From the NCBI RefSeq assembly GCF_047675955.1, contig NC_132927.1, forward strand, positions 64,957,702-65,021,701: a stretch of DNA of 64,000 bases. The letters run 5' to 3'. The notes below the pieces were generated by a model. The model ran no database searches, was not told where the DNA came from, and was given only the letters and a program-made list of their open reading frames with translations. This document shows, piece by piece, positions 37,991 to 51,429 of this stretch (position 1 is the stretch's first letter; every line of letters begins with the position of its first letter). The position numbers were made by a program, and so were the translations under genes. Source of the stretch: Chlorocebus sabaeus. Taxonomy: Eukaryota > Chordata > Mammalia > Primates > Cercopithecidae.

Positions 37991-38513
37991 CATTTCTTCC
38001 CTTCCTTCTCTAAGAACTCCATATAGAGAGGTATCAGTTAAGATTTTTCTCAGGGTTTTTTATTTCAATATTTGTGCTTTCTACTTTGGTAAACCTGAAT
38101 AGATTACTATCCTGATTGTAAAATAAAGAGACATAGTCCTTAGGTTTGTCACAGGACATTTGTTAAATTATTTACTGTTTTAGGTAACTCAACCTAAAGA
38201 CACCAGATTTCTAGTCTTTATGTTTTCTTTAATTTTACTAATTTAAAAAATTAATATCATGACAGAAAAAAGAAGCCAGAGCTATGAGTTCCAAATTTAA
38301 ATTAAAATAATTCGAATTAAACAATAAAAACTTTAAGTAAAACTGTAGGAAAAAAGTTTGGGGTAAATTTTATTTATAATCTGAAAATAAAACCCATTCT
38401 AAAGAATTCTTTACTCTTCATTTCCTAGAATACAAAAGAGATATATGATTAATTTATTTAAACTCAAACAAAGGTGTAGCTTATCTGGTTCATTGTCAGT
38501 CTTTCAAACCTAC

Positions 38514-38700
38514 CTGGCCTGTTGCCACGTAGTCTTTCAAAGGATGAATAGTTAGGCAGAGAATATCATCATCATGACCCAGATAAAAACGCTGTGTGTT
38601 CTGCTGTCGATTATAAATGACACCCACTGCTGCCACATGGTACACAATTTCACCAATTTGAGTATAAAACAGATTACTTCGACAGTCATAACCTCTGTAA
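38514..38700 (-). CDS. EML5: EML5 exon E7 (second HELP motif core)
   Basis: The exon encodes YRGYDCRSNLFYTQIGEIVY, then HVAAVGVIYNRQQNTQRFYL, then GHDDDILCLTIHPLKDYVAT and GQ. HGYRGYDCR followed by the hydrophobic VYHVAAVGVIYN run is the HELP core; GHDDDI opens the first blade of unit 2. Two AGs six bases apart stand at the acceptor (ATTAG|TTACAG|AGG). I chose the upstream one because it keeps GYRGYD, as in the other HELP motifs of the family. The donor is GCCAG|GTAGGT. Length is 187 bases, exit phase 0. Confidence 0.95.
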
Positions 38701-38829
38701 CTAATATAGAAAACAAATCATATGTAATTAATTTTGGTCTTTTATCTGATCAATACAGACTATACGGGGGAGAAGTAGGTACCCTTTGAGTGAATCATTC
38801 AATTTCCAGTTTTACAGGATACTAAACAA

Positions 38830-39103
38830 TTTTTTTTAAAAGAGATGGGGTCTTGCTCTGTCACTCAGGCTGAAGTGCAATGGTGTGATCACAGTTCCCT
38901 GCAACCTTGACCACCCAGGCTCAAACCTCAGCCCTCCAAGTAGCTGGGACTACTGCTGCGTGCCACTGTGCCTGGCTAATTTTTGTATTTTTTGTAGAAA
39001 TGGGGTTTTGCCATGTTGCCCAGGCTGGTCTCGAACTCCTCAGCTCCACCCACCTTGGCCTCCCAAAGTGCTGGGATTACAGGTGTAAGCCACCATGCCC
39101 AGC
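38830..39103 (-). mobile_element. Alu (minus)
   Basis: Nearly complete, slightly shortened in the left arm. AACAATT on both sides may be its target duplication. Confidence 0.88.
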
Positions 39104-39129
39104 CTGAACAATTAAAAAATACCACCATC

Positions 39130-39480
39130 CCTGATCCAATAAACTTTTATGAACTGCTCGGACTGCAAATAGCTAAATCTAAGGTATAATATTGAGTGAA
39201 AAAAACAAGGTAGAGAATAGTATGTATAGTATACTACTATTTACGTAAGTATAATATTAAAATTGTATACTATAAAATAAAACAATTGCTTTTTATAAGT
39301 AAAAGGCATAGAAAAGAATATATATTTGTAATTGTTATATAAGTATTTCTGAAACTAAGTAATAGTGACTATCTGCAGAGAGGGGAAATGATGGCTGGGA
39401 GGGCAGAGGTGGGAGAAAGATTTTCAAACTGTACCCTTTTATACACCTTAATATAACATATATTCCAAAAATAAGTTTAA
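39130..39480 (+). repeat. Old L1 3'-end-like sequence
   Basis: The phrases GAGTGAAAAAAACAAGGTAG and ATGATGGCTGGGAGGGCAGA, then AAACTGTACCCTTTTATACA, match the general shape of old L1 or MIR-flanking tails. The assignment is tentative. Confidence 0.45.
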
Positions 39481-39979
39481 ACAACAATTTAAAAATATTA
39501 TATTCATCCACGACAAAGTAGCCAAATCTTAAATGGTCAAAATAAGTCCATTTATAGCAACCTTGCTTTGCACTTCAAAGAAACCCAATTCATAAAATAT
39601 AACAGCATAAAAACTACTGACCATTTTAACACTGGAGAAAAAATACTTTTACTTAATAAATCCTTTTTAAAATTCTTGATAAGTATTATCAGTCAGGTAA
39701 GAAAATGAATGCTGGGTGAAAGGTAGAAAAGAGTCAGATTGGAAAATCTATTTCTGCCAAGCTGAAATGTGAGACCTGTCTTGACGGATGTTCTAAGAGA
39801 ATTCAGAACCTGTATTTTGGTGAAACTGAAATATTTAGGCAAAAATGCTCATGCAAGAAGAAGTTACAATATCACTCCAAATTAGACATATTAAGGGGAG
39901 ATGATTACCTCTTACATTTTACTTAATTGTTTAAAGAGGTCCATTTCCATAAATATGAAACTTTCATAAGATTTTTTTT

Positions 39980-40610
39980 ATTTAATAAACACTTACATAG
40001 TGCTTATTATGTACCACATAATGTTGTAAATCACCACTAGCATTGCCTTATTCACTCCTCATCAGAACCTTGTAAGGTAGGTACTTGATATGATTCAGAT
40101 ATTTGTCCTGTCCAAATCTCATGTTGAAATGTGATCCCCAGTGTGCGATACTGGGAAGTGTCCTGGTGGGAAGTGTTTGGGTCATGGGGGCAGATCCCTC
40201 ATGAATGGCTTTATGCCATCCCTTTGGTGATAAATGAGTTATCTCCTGATTTGTTCAAACAAGATCTGATTACTTAAAGAGTCCAGCAACCCCCTTCCCT
40301 TTCGATTCCTTTTTTCTTGCTCTCTCTCTTACTACGTAACACACCTGCTCCCCCTTTGCCTTCTACCATGAGTAAAAGCTTCTTGAGGCTTCACCAGAAA
40401 CTGAGCAGAGGCTGCTGCCCTGCTTGTACAGCCTGCAGCCTGCCAAATAAACCTCTTTTCTTTATAAATTATCCAGTTTCAGGTATTCCTTTATAGCAAT
40501 GTGAAATGGACTAACACAGTACTATTATCTCCATTTCACAGACACAAAAAAAGAAGCTGAGAGGTTAAGTGACTTGTTTAAAGTAACTTGTTTAAAGTTA
40601 CATGCCCAGT
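39980..40610 (-). mobile_element. MIR (minus), split by MST LTR
   Basis: The MIR part GTAAGGTAGGTACT ends at 40085 and resumes at 40524 with ATTATCTCCATTTCACAGAC and GAGGTTAAGTGACTTG. The halves join cleanly once the LTR and one copy of the duplication are removed. Confidence 0.85.
40086..40518 (+). mobile_element. MST-type solo LTR (ERVL-MaLR), plus
   Basis: It starts TGATATGATTCAGAT and ends GGACTAACACA, with an internal CAAATAAACCTCTTTTCTTT poly-A region. The target duplication GTACT (40081-40085 and 40519-40523) is perfect. It is antisense to EML5. Confidence 0.92.
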
Positions 40611-40803
40611 TGTCCCAACAGTATCCTCTATAATCATTTTAAAAATCCAGATATTTAAAAAAATATCTTTCAATCTGGCTTTGTCTAATGTCTCCTTATG
40701 ATTAGATTCAGATGATGTGTTTTCCCCATGGGCAATGTTGTATACTTTCAGATACGTCATTTCAGGGGATACAGACAGTTCTATCATTAGAGATGTTAAG
40801 CTA
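40605..40803 (+). repeat. Paired repeat PR-2, left copy
   Basis: About 200 bases strongly similar to 42947-43147, sharing TCATTTCAGGGGATAC and CAGTTCTATCATTAGAGATG. It probably derives from an old L1M 3' region. Confidence 0.8.
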
Positions 40804-40855
40804 GTAAGTGTGAACCAAAATTCAAACATATAAATGAAAGATAGTTGTTTTATAC

Positions 40856-40974
40856 CCGTGAACAAAGTGTAATCGAATACTATTTCCTGGAGCCCGCTCC
40901 CTTCTTTTAGAAGTAGCACTTTTTTGTTTCTCTTTGCATTGTTCTTTAAGCTGAGGTAGATCTTCTTTGTAAAC
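40856..40974 (-). CDS. EML5: EML5 exon E6 (basic linker and start of second HELP motif)
   Basis: The exon encodes 39 full codons: VYKEDLPQLKEQCKEKQK, a basic SKRRERAPGNS stretch, then IRLHFVHG, which leads into the HELP motif (hydrophobic EMAP-like). The acidic E5 followed by this basic run makes a charged linker. The acceptor is TTAAAG|GTT and the donor is CACGG|GTATAA. Entry is phase 0 and exit phase 2; the glycine-tyrosine junction is finished by E7. Confidence 0.94.
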
Positions 40975-42237
<1,263 letters not shown>

Positions 42238-42405
42238 CTTGGGGTGCTATGTGAAGAGCATCTTTCAGTTTTCTTTCAGGAATAAATTTCCACTGAAAGA
42301 CAGAGTGATCTGCTCCACCAATAGAAATAACCCACTGATAATCATGTGACCATCTGACATTAGTTACGTGAGCTGAATGGCCAATATATTTTCTAAACTT
42401 GGCTC
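42238..42405 (-). CDS. EML5: EML5 exon E4 (last blade of propeller unit 1)
   Basis: This 168-base exon encodes 55 full codons, starting AKFRKYIGHSAHVTNVRWSH and ending KDALHIAPQ. GHSAHVTNVRWS followed by GGADHSVFQWKF is a complete WD blade, with the final QW in the WD dipeptide position. The acceptor is TTATAG|GAGCC and the donor is CCCAAG|GTGAGT, the strongest donor in the window with E11. It is phase 1 on both sides. It closes the first propeller unit before the acidic linker. Confidence 0.95.
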
Positions 42406-42792
42406 CTATAATAAAAATATATCTTTAAATTGATAAACAAATGCTAAACAAAATATCATTTCAAACAATTTTTATACATGAACCACTGTATCATCCTTCT
42501 ATTAACTGAATTATGAACAAATGGGAAATAAGCTGACTCAAAAATTGAACAAATGAATGAATCTGTATCAAGGAATGCAAATATCTCCTCTGCTGATTCA
42601 CAAGGAACCACAAAGGCTGTGAGGCATTATCTTACCACTTTGAGAAAAACCTGGGAATCAACTGTTTTTATACTGAAACATTTGAATGTTTTGGCCTGAG
42701 GCCTTTGGGCTTAAGTGAAATTCAAAGAACTAATCAACTCGACCTTACCCCCATTATTCTCAATGGAAGCAGCCAGAGGATCCTTTTAAGAC

Positions 42793-42942
42793 TTAAGTCA
42801 TCAACAAAATAGTAGCAAACTGAATTCAGCAACATATAACAAGGATTAAACAACATAATCAGATGAGATTTATGCCAGGAATGCAAGTTTGGTTCAACAT
42901 TAAAAAGCCAATCAATGTAATACATCATATTAATCAAAGTCA
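42793..42942 (+). mobile_element. Old L1 ORF2 fragment (plus)
   Basis: TAGTAGCAAACTGAATTCAG, then GCCAGGAATGCAAGTTTGGT and CAATCAATGTAATACATCAT are L1 ORF2 words. It ends abruptly at the PR-2 copy. Confidence 0.85.
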
Positions 42943-42946
42943 AATA

Positions 42947-43147
42947 TGCCCAGTTGTTCCAACAATGTCCTTTAAAATCATTTTTAAAATCCAGATATTT
43001 TAAAAAATATCTTTCAATTTGGGTTGTATCTAACGCCTCCTCATGATTAGATTCAGGTGATGTGTTTGGGTATGGGCAATGTTACATCCTTTTGGATATG
43101 TCATTTCAGGGGATACGGTCAGTTCTATCATTAGAGATGTTAAGCTG
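42947..43147 (+). repeat. Paired repeat PR-2, right copy
   Basis: Partner of 40605-40803. After it, TTTGGCTAAGGTGGTATACA continues the family beyond the shared block. Confidence 0.8.
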
Positions 43148-43245
43148 TATCATTTGGCTAAGGTGGTATACACCCAATTTCTCCAATAATAAAGGAATCA
43201 TTTAACTTTGTGGTTCATTTTCTTAAAAATCTCTGTGGCAACAGG

Positions 43246-43253
43246 GATATATT

Positions 43254-43288
<35 letters not shown>

Positions 43289-43290
43289 TG
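43246..43290. repeat. (TTTA)n microsatellite
   Basis: About ten TTTA units adjoining an Alu fragment. Confidence 0.92.
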
Positions 43291-43410
43291 GCAGAGACAG
43301 GGTTTTGCTATGTTGCCCAGGCTGGTCTCCAGTTCCTGGGCTCAAGCAATCCTCCCACCTTAGCCTCCCAAAGTGTTGGGATTACAGGCATGAGCCACTA
43401 TATCTTACAG
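43291..43410 (-). repeat. Alu fragment (minus)
   Basis: Only the left-monomer half is left, from GCAGAGACAGGGTTTTGC to CATGAGCCAC. Confidence 0.87.
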
Positions 43411-44219
43411 GAATATATTTTTAGAATATATTCTCTATCTCCTCCTCCTGGTATGTGGCATTATATACATATTCTTGTTAAAGTACACAGGATACAATGA
43501 TGCTTAGCTTCATTTTGATATTGTTTTGAACATTTTATATTAAGTTACAGAAGACTTGTACATCAGGATGCCAAAGCCCCATCAACAAAATTCTGGAGAA
43601 AAACTTTCATCTTGGTCATTAAGATAATTATCATAATTAACACATAAAATAGAATCAAAACTCATCTAAAGTTATAATTTACTGCTGCTTAATAGTAATA
43701 CTGTTATTTTAGAAATAGATTTTTTATGTAGTTTAATATAAGTCATTAATTTAACTTCCCATATTTCAACCCAGCAAATCCTATAAGGTAAGGGCTCTTA
43801 TATAGGAATGCATTACTTGCCTATCGAGAGAGCTTTGACTACTACTACTACCTTTGATGCAACCCTCAAGCACTCTTAGACATTAGAGAGTTTTAAAAGT
43901 TAAAGCCAGAAATTCGAACAAATAAAATTCCAAGTTCTAAGATCTACTAATTTGTTATGTCAGGGCAAATTAAAGAGTTAAAGTATCTACTCTGACTACA
44001 CTGAATGATAGAGAGAGGTACAAATAATCCTGTAAGTCCCTTCCCAACTTTAAGACCCTCTTGGATAAACCAAGGCAACTAAACAAGAAAGTTGTAAAAT
44101 AAGTCTAAGGGAAACCAGTTATTTTTAGTCAATGGGACTGTATTAATAGTTTTAAATAACCAGTTTAATTTTTAATAATTTGTTCTGATAAATGGGTATC
44201 TTAAAAGTGAACCTAGATA

Positions 44220-44450
44220 TCATATCTTTCATGAAGTGACCTTGACTCACCAAGACCAAGTTACATGCTTCCAGAATTCTCTGTGATTACTCTTTGTGAT
44301 TATACTTATATAACACTGAAATGTAATAGACTATTTACTTGTTCACTCCTCCATTAAAACTATAAGGTCTTTGAAGAGAATGGTGGTGTCTTGTTTAATG
44401 TATATCCCTTGTGCCTGGTATATAGCAAACACTCATTAGATATTCAAAGA
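44220..44450 (+). mobile_element. L2 3' end (plus)
   Basis: TTCACTCCTCCATTAAAACT, then AAGGTCTTTGAAGAGAATGG, TGGTGTCTTGTTTAATGTAT and GCCTGGTATATAGCAAACAC follow the L2 end layout. Confidence 0.8.
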
Positions 44451-45179
44451 AAGAGAAAAAGAACGGAAAAGGAAAGATTACATTTCCTTTTGCTCTGCTT
44501 GGACATTTGAGTTGGAATGCTAGATTGTAATGAAGGAAAGAGTAGTGAAGGAAACTGAGGGCATGAACATGATTCCAACTCCTATAATGCACAGAAGAGG
44601 GCAAAAGTTTGATGTAGCTTAAATAATATCAGAATTGAAATCCAAAGACTAGTGCTTGAGCATCAGTTTGACCATTTAATAGCACAGAAGTGTGAGCATT
44701 CCACCAAACCTCTTTTGGACTCCATTTCCTCATTTTAAAACGTAAATTGGATTATATGCTCACAAGGTGCCTTTTGATTATGAAAACTATGATAAAAATG
44801 ATTCAATAATAAGAATAGTTAAGGCCTAAACAGTATATCATCAATTAGGACGAATATCTCAGAGAAAAAACTTTTCAAGACAAGCTATAATGATCATAGA
44901 AGCTTCCTAATTTAAAAGAAGATGAAAATTCTTGGTAAGGATAAAGAAATATACTAAAATATTTGTGTTTCAATGACTCCATTTATTTCCTAATGTGTTT
45001 TAATGTGTATTTTCACACAAGGGTAATATGAACTAAATATTTTCAATATATTGTAGCAATATGACAAAAGACTTTTTCCATTTAACTATGTTTTAATGAT
45101 ATTAAACTTCCAGATATGGGAATATATAAATATATGAAAATATCTTTCTGACCCTAGTAAAAGCAACAATTTCTTAATA

Positions 45180-45850
45180 CACAAAACTATACTACCTATA
45201 AGAAAAGAAAGAGAAATAGACTTAACTACACTGAAATTAAGAACTGGCCAAGAAAACACATCAAGAAAACAAAAAGGCAAGTCACAAACTGGGAAAAGAT
45301 AATTGCAAACTATAAAAATTACAAAGCATTTGTATTATAAGAGTATATAAAGTAATTCTTACATATCAATAAAATAAATAACCCAATAGAAACACAGGAA
45401 AGAGATATGAACCCATGTTTTACAGAGAAGAAAACACAGAAGACTAAAACATATTTTAAAAGATGGTTAACTTCATTTGTAGTCAGACAAATGGAAATTA
45501 AGACCTCAATGTGACATCATTTACACTAACTGGATTTGCAAAAGTTAGAAAGTATAGCAATATCAAGTGCTGAATCAACAGGCTTTGTAAAATTGTATAA
45601 CCACTTTGGAAAATAATTTGGTATTTTCTTATAACATTCACATTCTCCATGACCCAGAAATTTCACTCCTAGTTATTTCACTACTTTAAGAAACCTGCAT
45701 TTAATATCAAAAGATGGGAAATGACCCAAATGTCCAATGACAGGCGAATAAATGCATAAATTGCAGAATAAACTTACAACACAATATTTTGCAGCAGTGG
45801 AAAAAAGGCATTAAAGCTACATGCAACAAATGGAAAACAGCACTGAATAA
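45180..45850 (+). mobile_element. Old L1 (L1M) ORF2-end fragment (plus)
   Basis: Typical phrases are AACTGGGAAAAGATAATTGC, AACCACTTTGGAAAATAATT and AAATGACCCAAATGTCCAAT, with many substitutions. Confidence 0.85.
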
Positions 45851-47175
45851 GTCCCTGTTATAAATTTGTTGTTGTTGTTATTGTAAGATATTTGGTTTTT
45901 CCTATGAATTTCCTGGAATCTAAATGATATTTTCTCCAAATATAAATTTTCATTTGCCAACAAGAAGTACAGAGAGGGTCTTGGTCATTATTAACAGTGA
46001 TGGAGGTGATGGGCTAATGTAACCCTGCTCTCACCTTTCCATTCTCCCTGACCTGCTCACCATCCACCACAGCCCCTATGCTGCTGCCTAGAAAGAGTCC
46101 TGGATTCTTGAGATTATGGTCAGGAGCAGGTGAAACTAGAGAAAAAGAGGATGATAATGAAGAAAAAAATATGAAGGGGGTGGAATGCTTTGGGCTGAAA
46201 TTAGAGTGCAGAAAATGTAGGGTATATGTGGTTCATACGATCATTCTCTCTTTGCGCTAACTTCATATATTTTTTGTTTCAATTACAATGATTCTATAAC
46301 ATAAACTAATTCTATTATTTAAAATCCACATTTTGTAAATGCTGCACTTCTAAGAAGTCACCTAATGAATATGACCTGAGTGGATATGTAAAATACATTA
46401 ATACATCAGTTACATTTTTCTAACCTTAACTTGGACTAGCAATGCAACTTAATAATTACTCTAAAAGAAAGAGAGTATTTCTAGTAATACTGCTAACTTC
46501 AAGGTATGTAATTATGTGAATTCAATACATACATAATCTTTTTTGGCCCAAGTGGTCTGCAAAACATAAAATCTTAAAATACTTATATTAATCCATTAAA
46601 AATGCAGTAGTCGTATTCTGTCTTTCCCACTTACCTAGCTACAATCTCAAGCTGATTCACAAGTGCCTAGAAATAAAAATTATCCTTACTAGAAAATAAA
46701 TTACCAACAAAAAATCTAACAAAAGGGAAACAAAAAAGAGGAGCAATTTATACTTATGTCCTTGAAGGAGTGAACAATCTCTCAAAACAAGACTAATTTT
46801 CTTAGGCTTTGGTAAAATATTCGCACAGCAGTCCAAATAACTACTACACATTTTATAAATGAAATAAAATTACTGTGCAATAATACCAACTTCTCTCTTG
46901 CAAATGATAAAAACAATCAATAAATCCTATTCACTTGACTAAGAAAACTCAGAAGATTAAAGTATTTTTGTTTTTGCATAGAGGGCAGTACGTGAAACAA
47001 TTAAGTAGGAGCAATGTCTAAGAGTAAGATCATCATGACCCTTACTGAATCTCACACTTTATAACCAAGCAAGTACCATCTTAAAATTTGTTGTGCCTGG
47101 TGACTCTCATGTCCTGGCTATGTGGTGGGACTCAGAAAGAGGGTACTTTAACTGTTAGAGATTTAACCAGCCTTT

Positions 47176-47547
47176 TGATATGGTTTGGCTCTGTGTCCCA
47201 CCCAAATCTCATCTCGAATTGTAATTCCCATGTGTTGAAGGAGGAACCTGGTGGGAGGTGACTGAATCACAGCAGCAGTTCCCCCATGCTGTTCTCGTGA
47301 CAGTGAGTGAGTTCTCATGAGATCTGATGGTTTAAAAGTGTTCAGCAGTTCCCCCATTGTTCCTACTCTCTCTCCTACTGCCATGTAAGACGTGCCTTGC
47401 TTCCCCTTCACCTTCTGCCATGACTGTAAGTTTCCTGAGGCCTCCCAAGCCATGAGGAACTGTGAGTCAATTAAACCTCATTTTTAAAAAAATAAATTAC
47501 CCAGTCTCAGGAAGTTATTTATAGCAGTGTGAAAACAGACTAACACA
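47176..47547 (+). mobile_element. THE1/MST solo LTR (plus)
   Basis: It runs from TGATATGGTTTGGCTCTGTG to GACTAACACA and has a perfect target duplication, CCTTT, at 47171-47175 and 47548-47552. Confidence 0.93.
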
Positions 47548-48337
47548 CCTTTGTTAACATACTTAGTGAAATATCTTCACATGCACCTAGGAAGCTGACA
47601 TCTCACAGGCAGGAATCAACAACATGGCAAGCTGGCAAGATCTTAAACTCATCACTTTACCTCAGAGGCACAACAGAAACACCAGCCTGGGCTTCTGGAA
47701 AAATTAAGCCCTTAAGTTTGACAGCAGGAGATTATGTATTTGAATCGAACTACTTTAGCTGTTTCCAAAAATCACCTTTACTAAGCCACATTTTTAATGT
47801 TTGCCCAACGGCTTGTATCAACAAGCCAGGTGAAAAATCATTACTGCATCTGCTACAGGTGTTGATGCTCTAGGAATACACATTCACTACATCTAATATA
47901 AAGTCCCATACCACAGGAAAGTTCCTCAAAAATTTTCCAAAGAAACTTTGATTTGCTAGAGAAGTAAGTATGCTTTTTTAAAAAAGGTAGAATGAAAACT
48001 ATTTGTGCCCTGCTTTATTTTTGGTTTCCACGAAGCTCAGAATTAAATTTGATGTTTGACTACTGTCATTTTCTTTATCTAGTTTGAATATGGTACTTCT
48101 ATTTATATTTCCCCTGATACTGATTCTCTATTTGTATAGTTACTTTAGTGCTTATGGACTTGTTATGAGCTGACTCAAATACTTTATGAAATAGGCATGG
48201 AATAAATAAATGATACCTAATAAAGCATTTTATTTAATTATCCCAGGTCTATGAACAGAATGATTTGTATCATTTTAGAAGAGATCCAAGAAAAAGAGGT
48301 GATAAAACATCTAGAAAATAACCAAATGATATGACCC

Positions 48338-48714
48338 TATATTAGTCCATTTTCAAACTGCTATAAAGAACTGCCCAAGACTGAGTAATTTATAAAGGAA
48401 AGAGATTTAATTGACTTGCAGTTCGGCATGGCTGGGGAGGCCTCAGGAAACTTACAACAGTCATGGTAGAAGGCAAAGCGGAAGCAAGGCAACTTCTTCA
48501 CAGGGTGGCATGAAGGAGAAGTGCGTGAGATCACAGGAAAAACTACCATTTATAAAAACATCAGATCTCATGAGAATTCATTCACTATCACAACAGCAGC
48601 ATAGGGGAAATTGTCCCCATAATCCAATCACTTCCCACCAGGTTCCTCCCTTAACACCCAGAAATTACAATTCAAAATGAGATTTGGCTGGGGACACAAA
48701 GCTAAACCACATCA
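48338..48714 (-). mobile_element. THE1 solo LTR (minus)
   Basis: It runs from TATATTAGTCCATTTTC to AAACCACATCA. The target duplication GACCC (48333-48337 and 48715-48719) is perfect. It is in inverted orientation relative to the LTR 0.8 kb to the left. Confidence 0.93.
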
Positions 48715-48720
48715 GACCCT

Positions 48721-49060
48721 GCTCACGCCTGTAATCCTAGTATCTTGGGAGCCTGACGCAGGGAGATCGCCTGAGGTGAGGACTTCAAGACACAGCCTGG
48801 CCAACATGGTGAAACCCTGTCTCTACTTAAAATACAAAAATTAGCTGGGCATGGTGGCGCATGCCTGTCATCCCAGTTACCTGGGAGGCTGAGGCAGGAG
48901 GGTTGATGGAACACAGGAGGTGGAGGCTGAAGTGAGCAAAGATCGCCACTGCACTCCAGCCTGGGTAACAGACAGAGCGAGACCGTGTCTCAAAAAAAAA
49001 AAATATATATATATATATACATACATATATATACACATATATACACACACACATATGCAA
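48721..49060 (+). mobile_element. 5'-truncated Alu (plus) with TA/CA tail
   Basis: The Alu starts at GCTCACGCCTGTAAT, one base after the LTR's target duplication. Its A tail has turned into TATATATA, TACATA and CACACA runs (49002-49057). Confidence 0.88.
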
Positions 49061-49349
49061 CCATCATTGTATAGTCTGACTCTATGAAGGAATTCAGGAA
49101 GTGAAAAGAAAAATGTTTCTTTGAAAAGAAAGAGATATTCGTAACAACATATGAATTCATAAAGAATATATGCATTCATAAAGAACATATGCATTCGTAA
49201 CATATGAATTCAAAAAAATTTTCTAATAAAACTTCATGACCAAAATAAATGTAGCATATGACAATAATTTTTGAATTAGCAAAATGAAACCCTTTACCAA
49301 TCTGTGTAAATTTAAAAAATATGAAATCCTTTAATTTATCTCAAGACTA

Positions 49350-49652
<303 letters not shown>

Positions 49653-50229
49653 TTAATTTAAGAAGTTATTTCATTTGATTTTCTCAAGCCTAAACTGTAC
49701 TGAGAACATAGTAAATTCCAAAATTTAATGACTCGTCTCACCCCACTTAGAGGAAAATACATAAATAGGTAGGTAAGTTTGGGTTAAGAGAAAAGAAAAC
49801 TAAATGCAAGAAATTTATAAAAAGCTACTGCAAAAATTATACTGATTCAGAGACACACATTGCCTTGAATGTTTAGCTTAGCAGGTTCCCTTATGTGGAG
49901 AAGAAAACTGAATCCTATTTTAAAAATGATACAGATTAGTCATAACAGGGTAAGTTATAAAAAAAAAAAAGGTAAAAGCTATGAGAAAGTGGCAAATCAG
50001 GTATTAAAAAAGAAGCCTAAGATACATAGTTGAGAAAAAAAAGAGAGAACTGGAAAAGACCACGAAGAAAGGATGAGTGTAGGATAACATATTTACATTA
50101 GGTAGACTGTTAATGAAAAACTTTTGGGGAGATGCATTCATTGAATTATGCAGCTTATTTTATGTAATAGGTTCTTGGAAGATAGTGACTAATTCCCTAA
50201 GCATCACAACAAATAAAGTACTATGCAGT

Positions 50230-50527
50230 GGCCGGGTGCAGTGGCTCACACCTGTAATCCCAACACTTTGGGAGACCAAGACAGGCAGATCACTGAAGGT
50301 CAGGAGTTCAAGACCAGCCTGGCCAATATAGTGAAACCTCATCTCTACTAAAAATACAAAAACTAGCTGGGCATGGTGGCGGGCACCTGTAATATCAGCT
50401 ACTCAGGTGGCTGAGGCAGGAGAATCACTTGAACCCTGGAGGCAGACGCTGTAGTGAGCTGAGAACATGCCATTACACTCCAACCTGGGCAACAGAGCAA
50501 AACTCTGTCTCAAAAAAAAAAAAAAAA
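50230..50527 (+). mobile_element. Alu (plus)
   Basis: A complete Alu with pure A tail. Confidence 0.9.
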
Positions 50528-50616
50528 TTACTAAGAGGTAATATTTCGATGATTCTGCTTTTATCCCATTCATTCACGCACTCACTCACTTGCTAATTTA
50601 TTTACTTATTTGTTTA

Positions 50617-50874
50617 GTTAGAGCCATGGTCTTGCTCTTTCACCCAGGCTGGAGTTCACTGGCATGATCTTGGCTCCCTGCAGCCTTCAACTCCCAGCTG
50701 AAATGATCCTCCCACTGCAGGTGCATGCCACACACCCTGCTCTTTTTTTTTTCTTTTTAATAGAGATGTGGTCTCACCATGTTCCCTGACTGTTCTCAAA
50801 CTCCTGGGCTCAAGAGATCCTCCCACCTCGGCCTCCCAGAGTGCTAGGATTACAAGCATGAGTCAGTGCATATA
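50617..50874 (-). mobile_element. Alu (minus), internally deleted
   Basis: A diverged, shortened copy. The segment between the monomers around 50700 has lost about 40 bases. Confidence 0.85.
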
Positions 50875-50960
50875 GCCTATTCCTCTCTTTTAAAACTTTT
50901 GGTTGAAATTCTGTTTTTCAAAGTTAGTTTGTTAGTTATTAATATTTGCAAAGTTTATTT

Positions 50961-51249
50961 ATTTTTTTGAGCCAGCCTCTTGATCTGTTGCCTAGCTGGA
51001 GTGCAATGGTAACATAACGGCTCACTGCAGCCTCATCCTCCCAAGCTCAAATGACCCTCCCGTCCTAACCTCCCAAATAGCTGGGACCACAGGTGCATAC
51101 CACCATACCCGGCTAGTTTTTGTATTTTTAGTAAAGGTGGTGTTTCGCCATGTTGCCCAGGCTGGTCTCAAACTCCTGGGCTCAAGCTATCGGTACACTG
51201 TGGCCTCCCAAAGTGCTGGGATTACAGGCGTGAGCCACCAGGCCCAGCC
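50961..51249 (-). mobile_element. Alu (minus), old
   Basis: A complete Alu with a perfect 14-base target duplication, TGCAAAGTTTATTT, at 50947-50960 and 51250-51263. Confidence 0.92.
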
Positions 51250-51429
51250 TGCAAAGTTTATTTGAGATAAACACAAAAAACAAATAATTTATTGGTCACA
51301 CATTTCCAGTAATTATATTCACTTAATTAGTTCCACCCACAAAAAAGGCATTTTGACTCTCTAAGATACAGTGGTACTTTACCATACACTATGATCATGG
51401 TATGGAATTCAATAAAAAGAGAATCTGTT

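Larger units (their letters stand above)
33010..38513 (-). other. EML5: EML5 intron between E8 and E7 (5.5 kb)
   Basis: It holds two Alus, a MIR, a long inverted duplication, L2 with MER5A, a second MIR, a CA/TA microsatellite and a T tract. Unassigned stretches are 33010-33768, 34105-34345, 34650-34890, 35550-36000, 36216-37020, 37620-37790 and 37995-38513. Confidence 0.8.
38701..40855 (-). other. EML5: EML5 intron between E7 and E6 (2.2 kb)
   Basis: It holds an Alu, an old L1-like stretch, a MIR split by an MST LTR, and the left member of a repeated 200-base pair. 39485-39975 shows nothing recognisable. Confidence 0.8.

Noticed and set aside
38514..38694. Starting exon E7 at the downstream AG only
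   Set aside because: It would remove Tyr-Arg from the GYRGYD motif that other HELP domains keep; retained only as a possible alternative.
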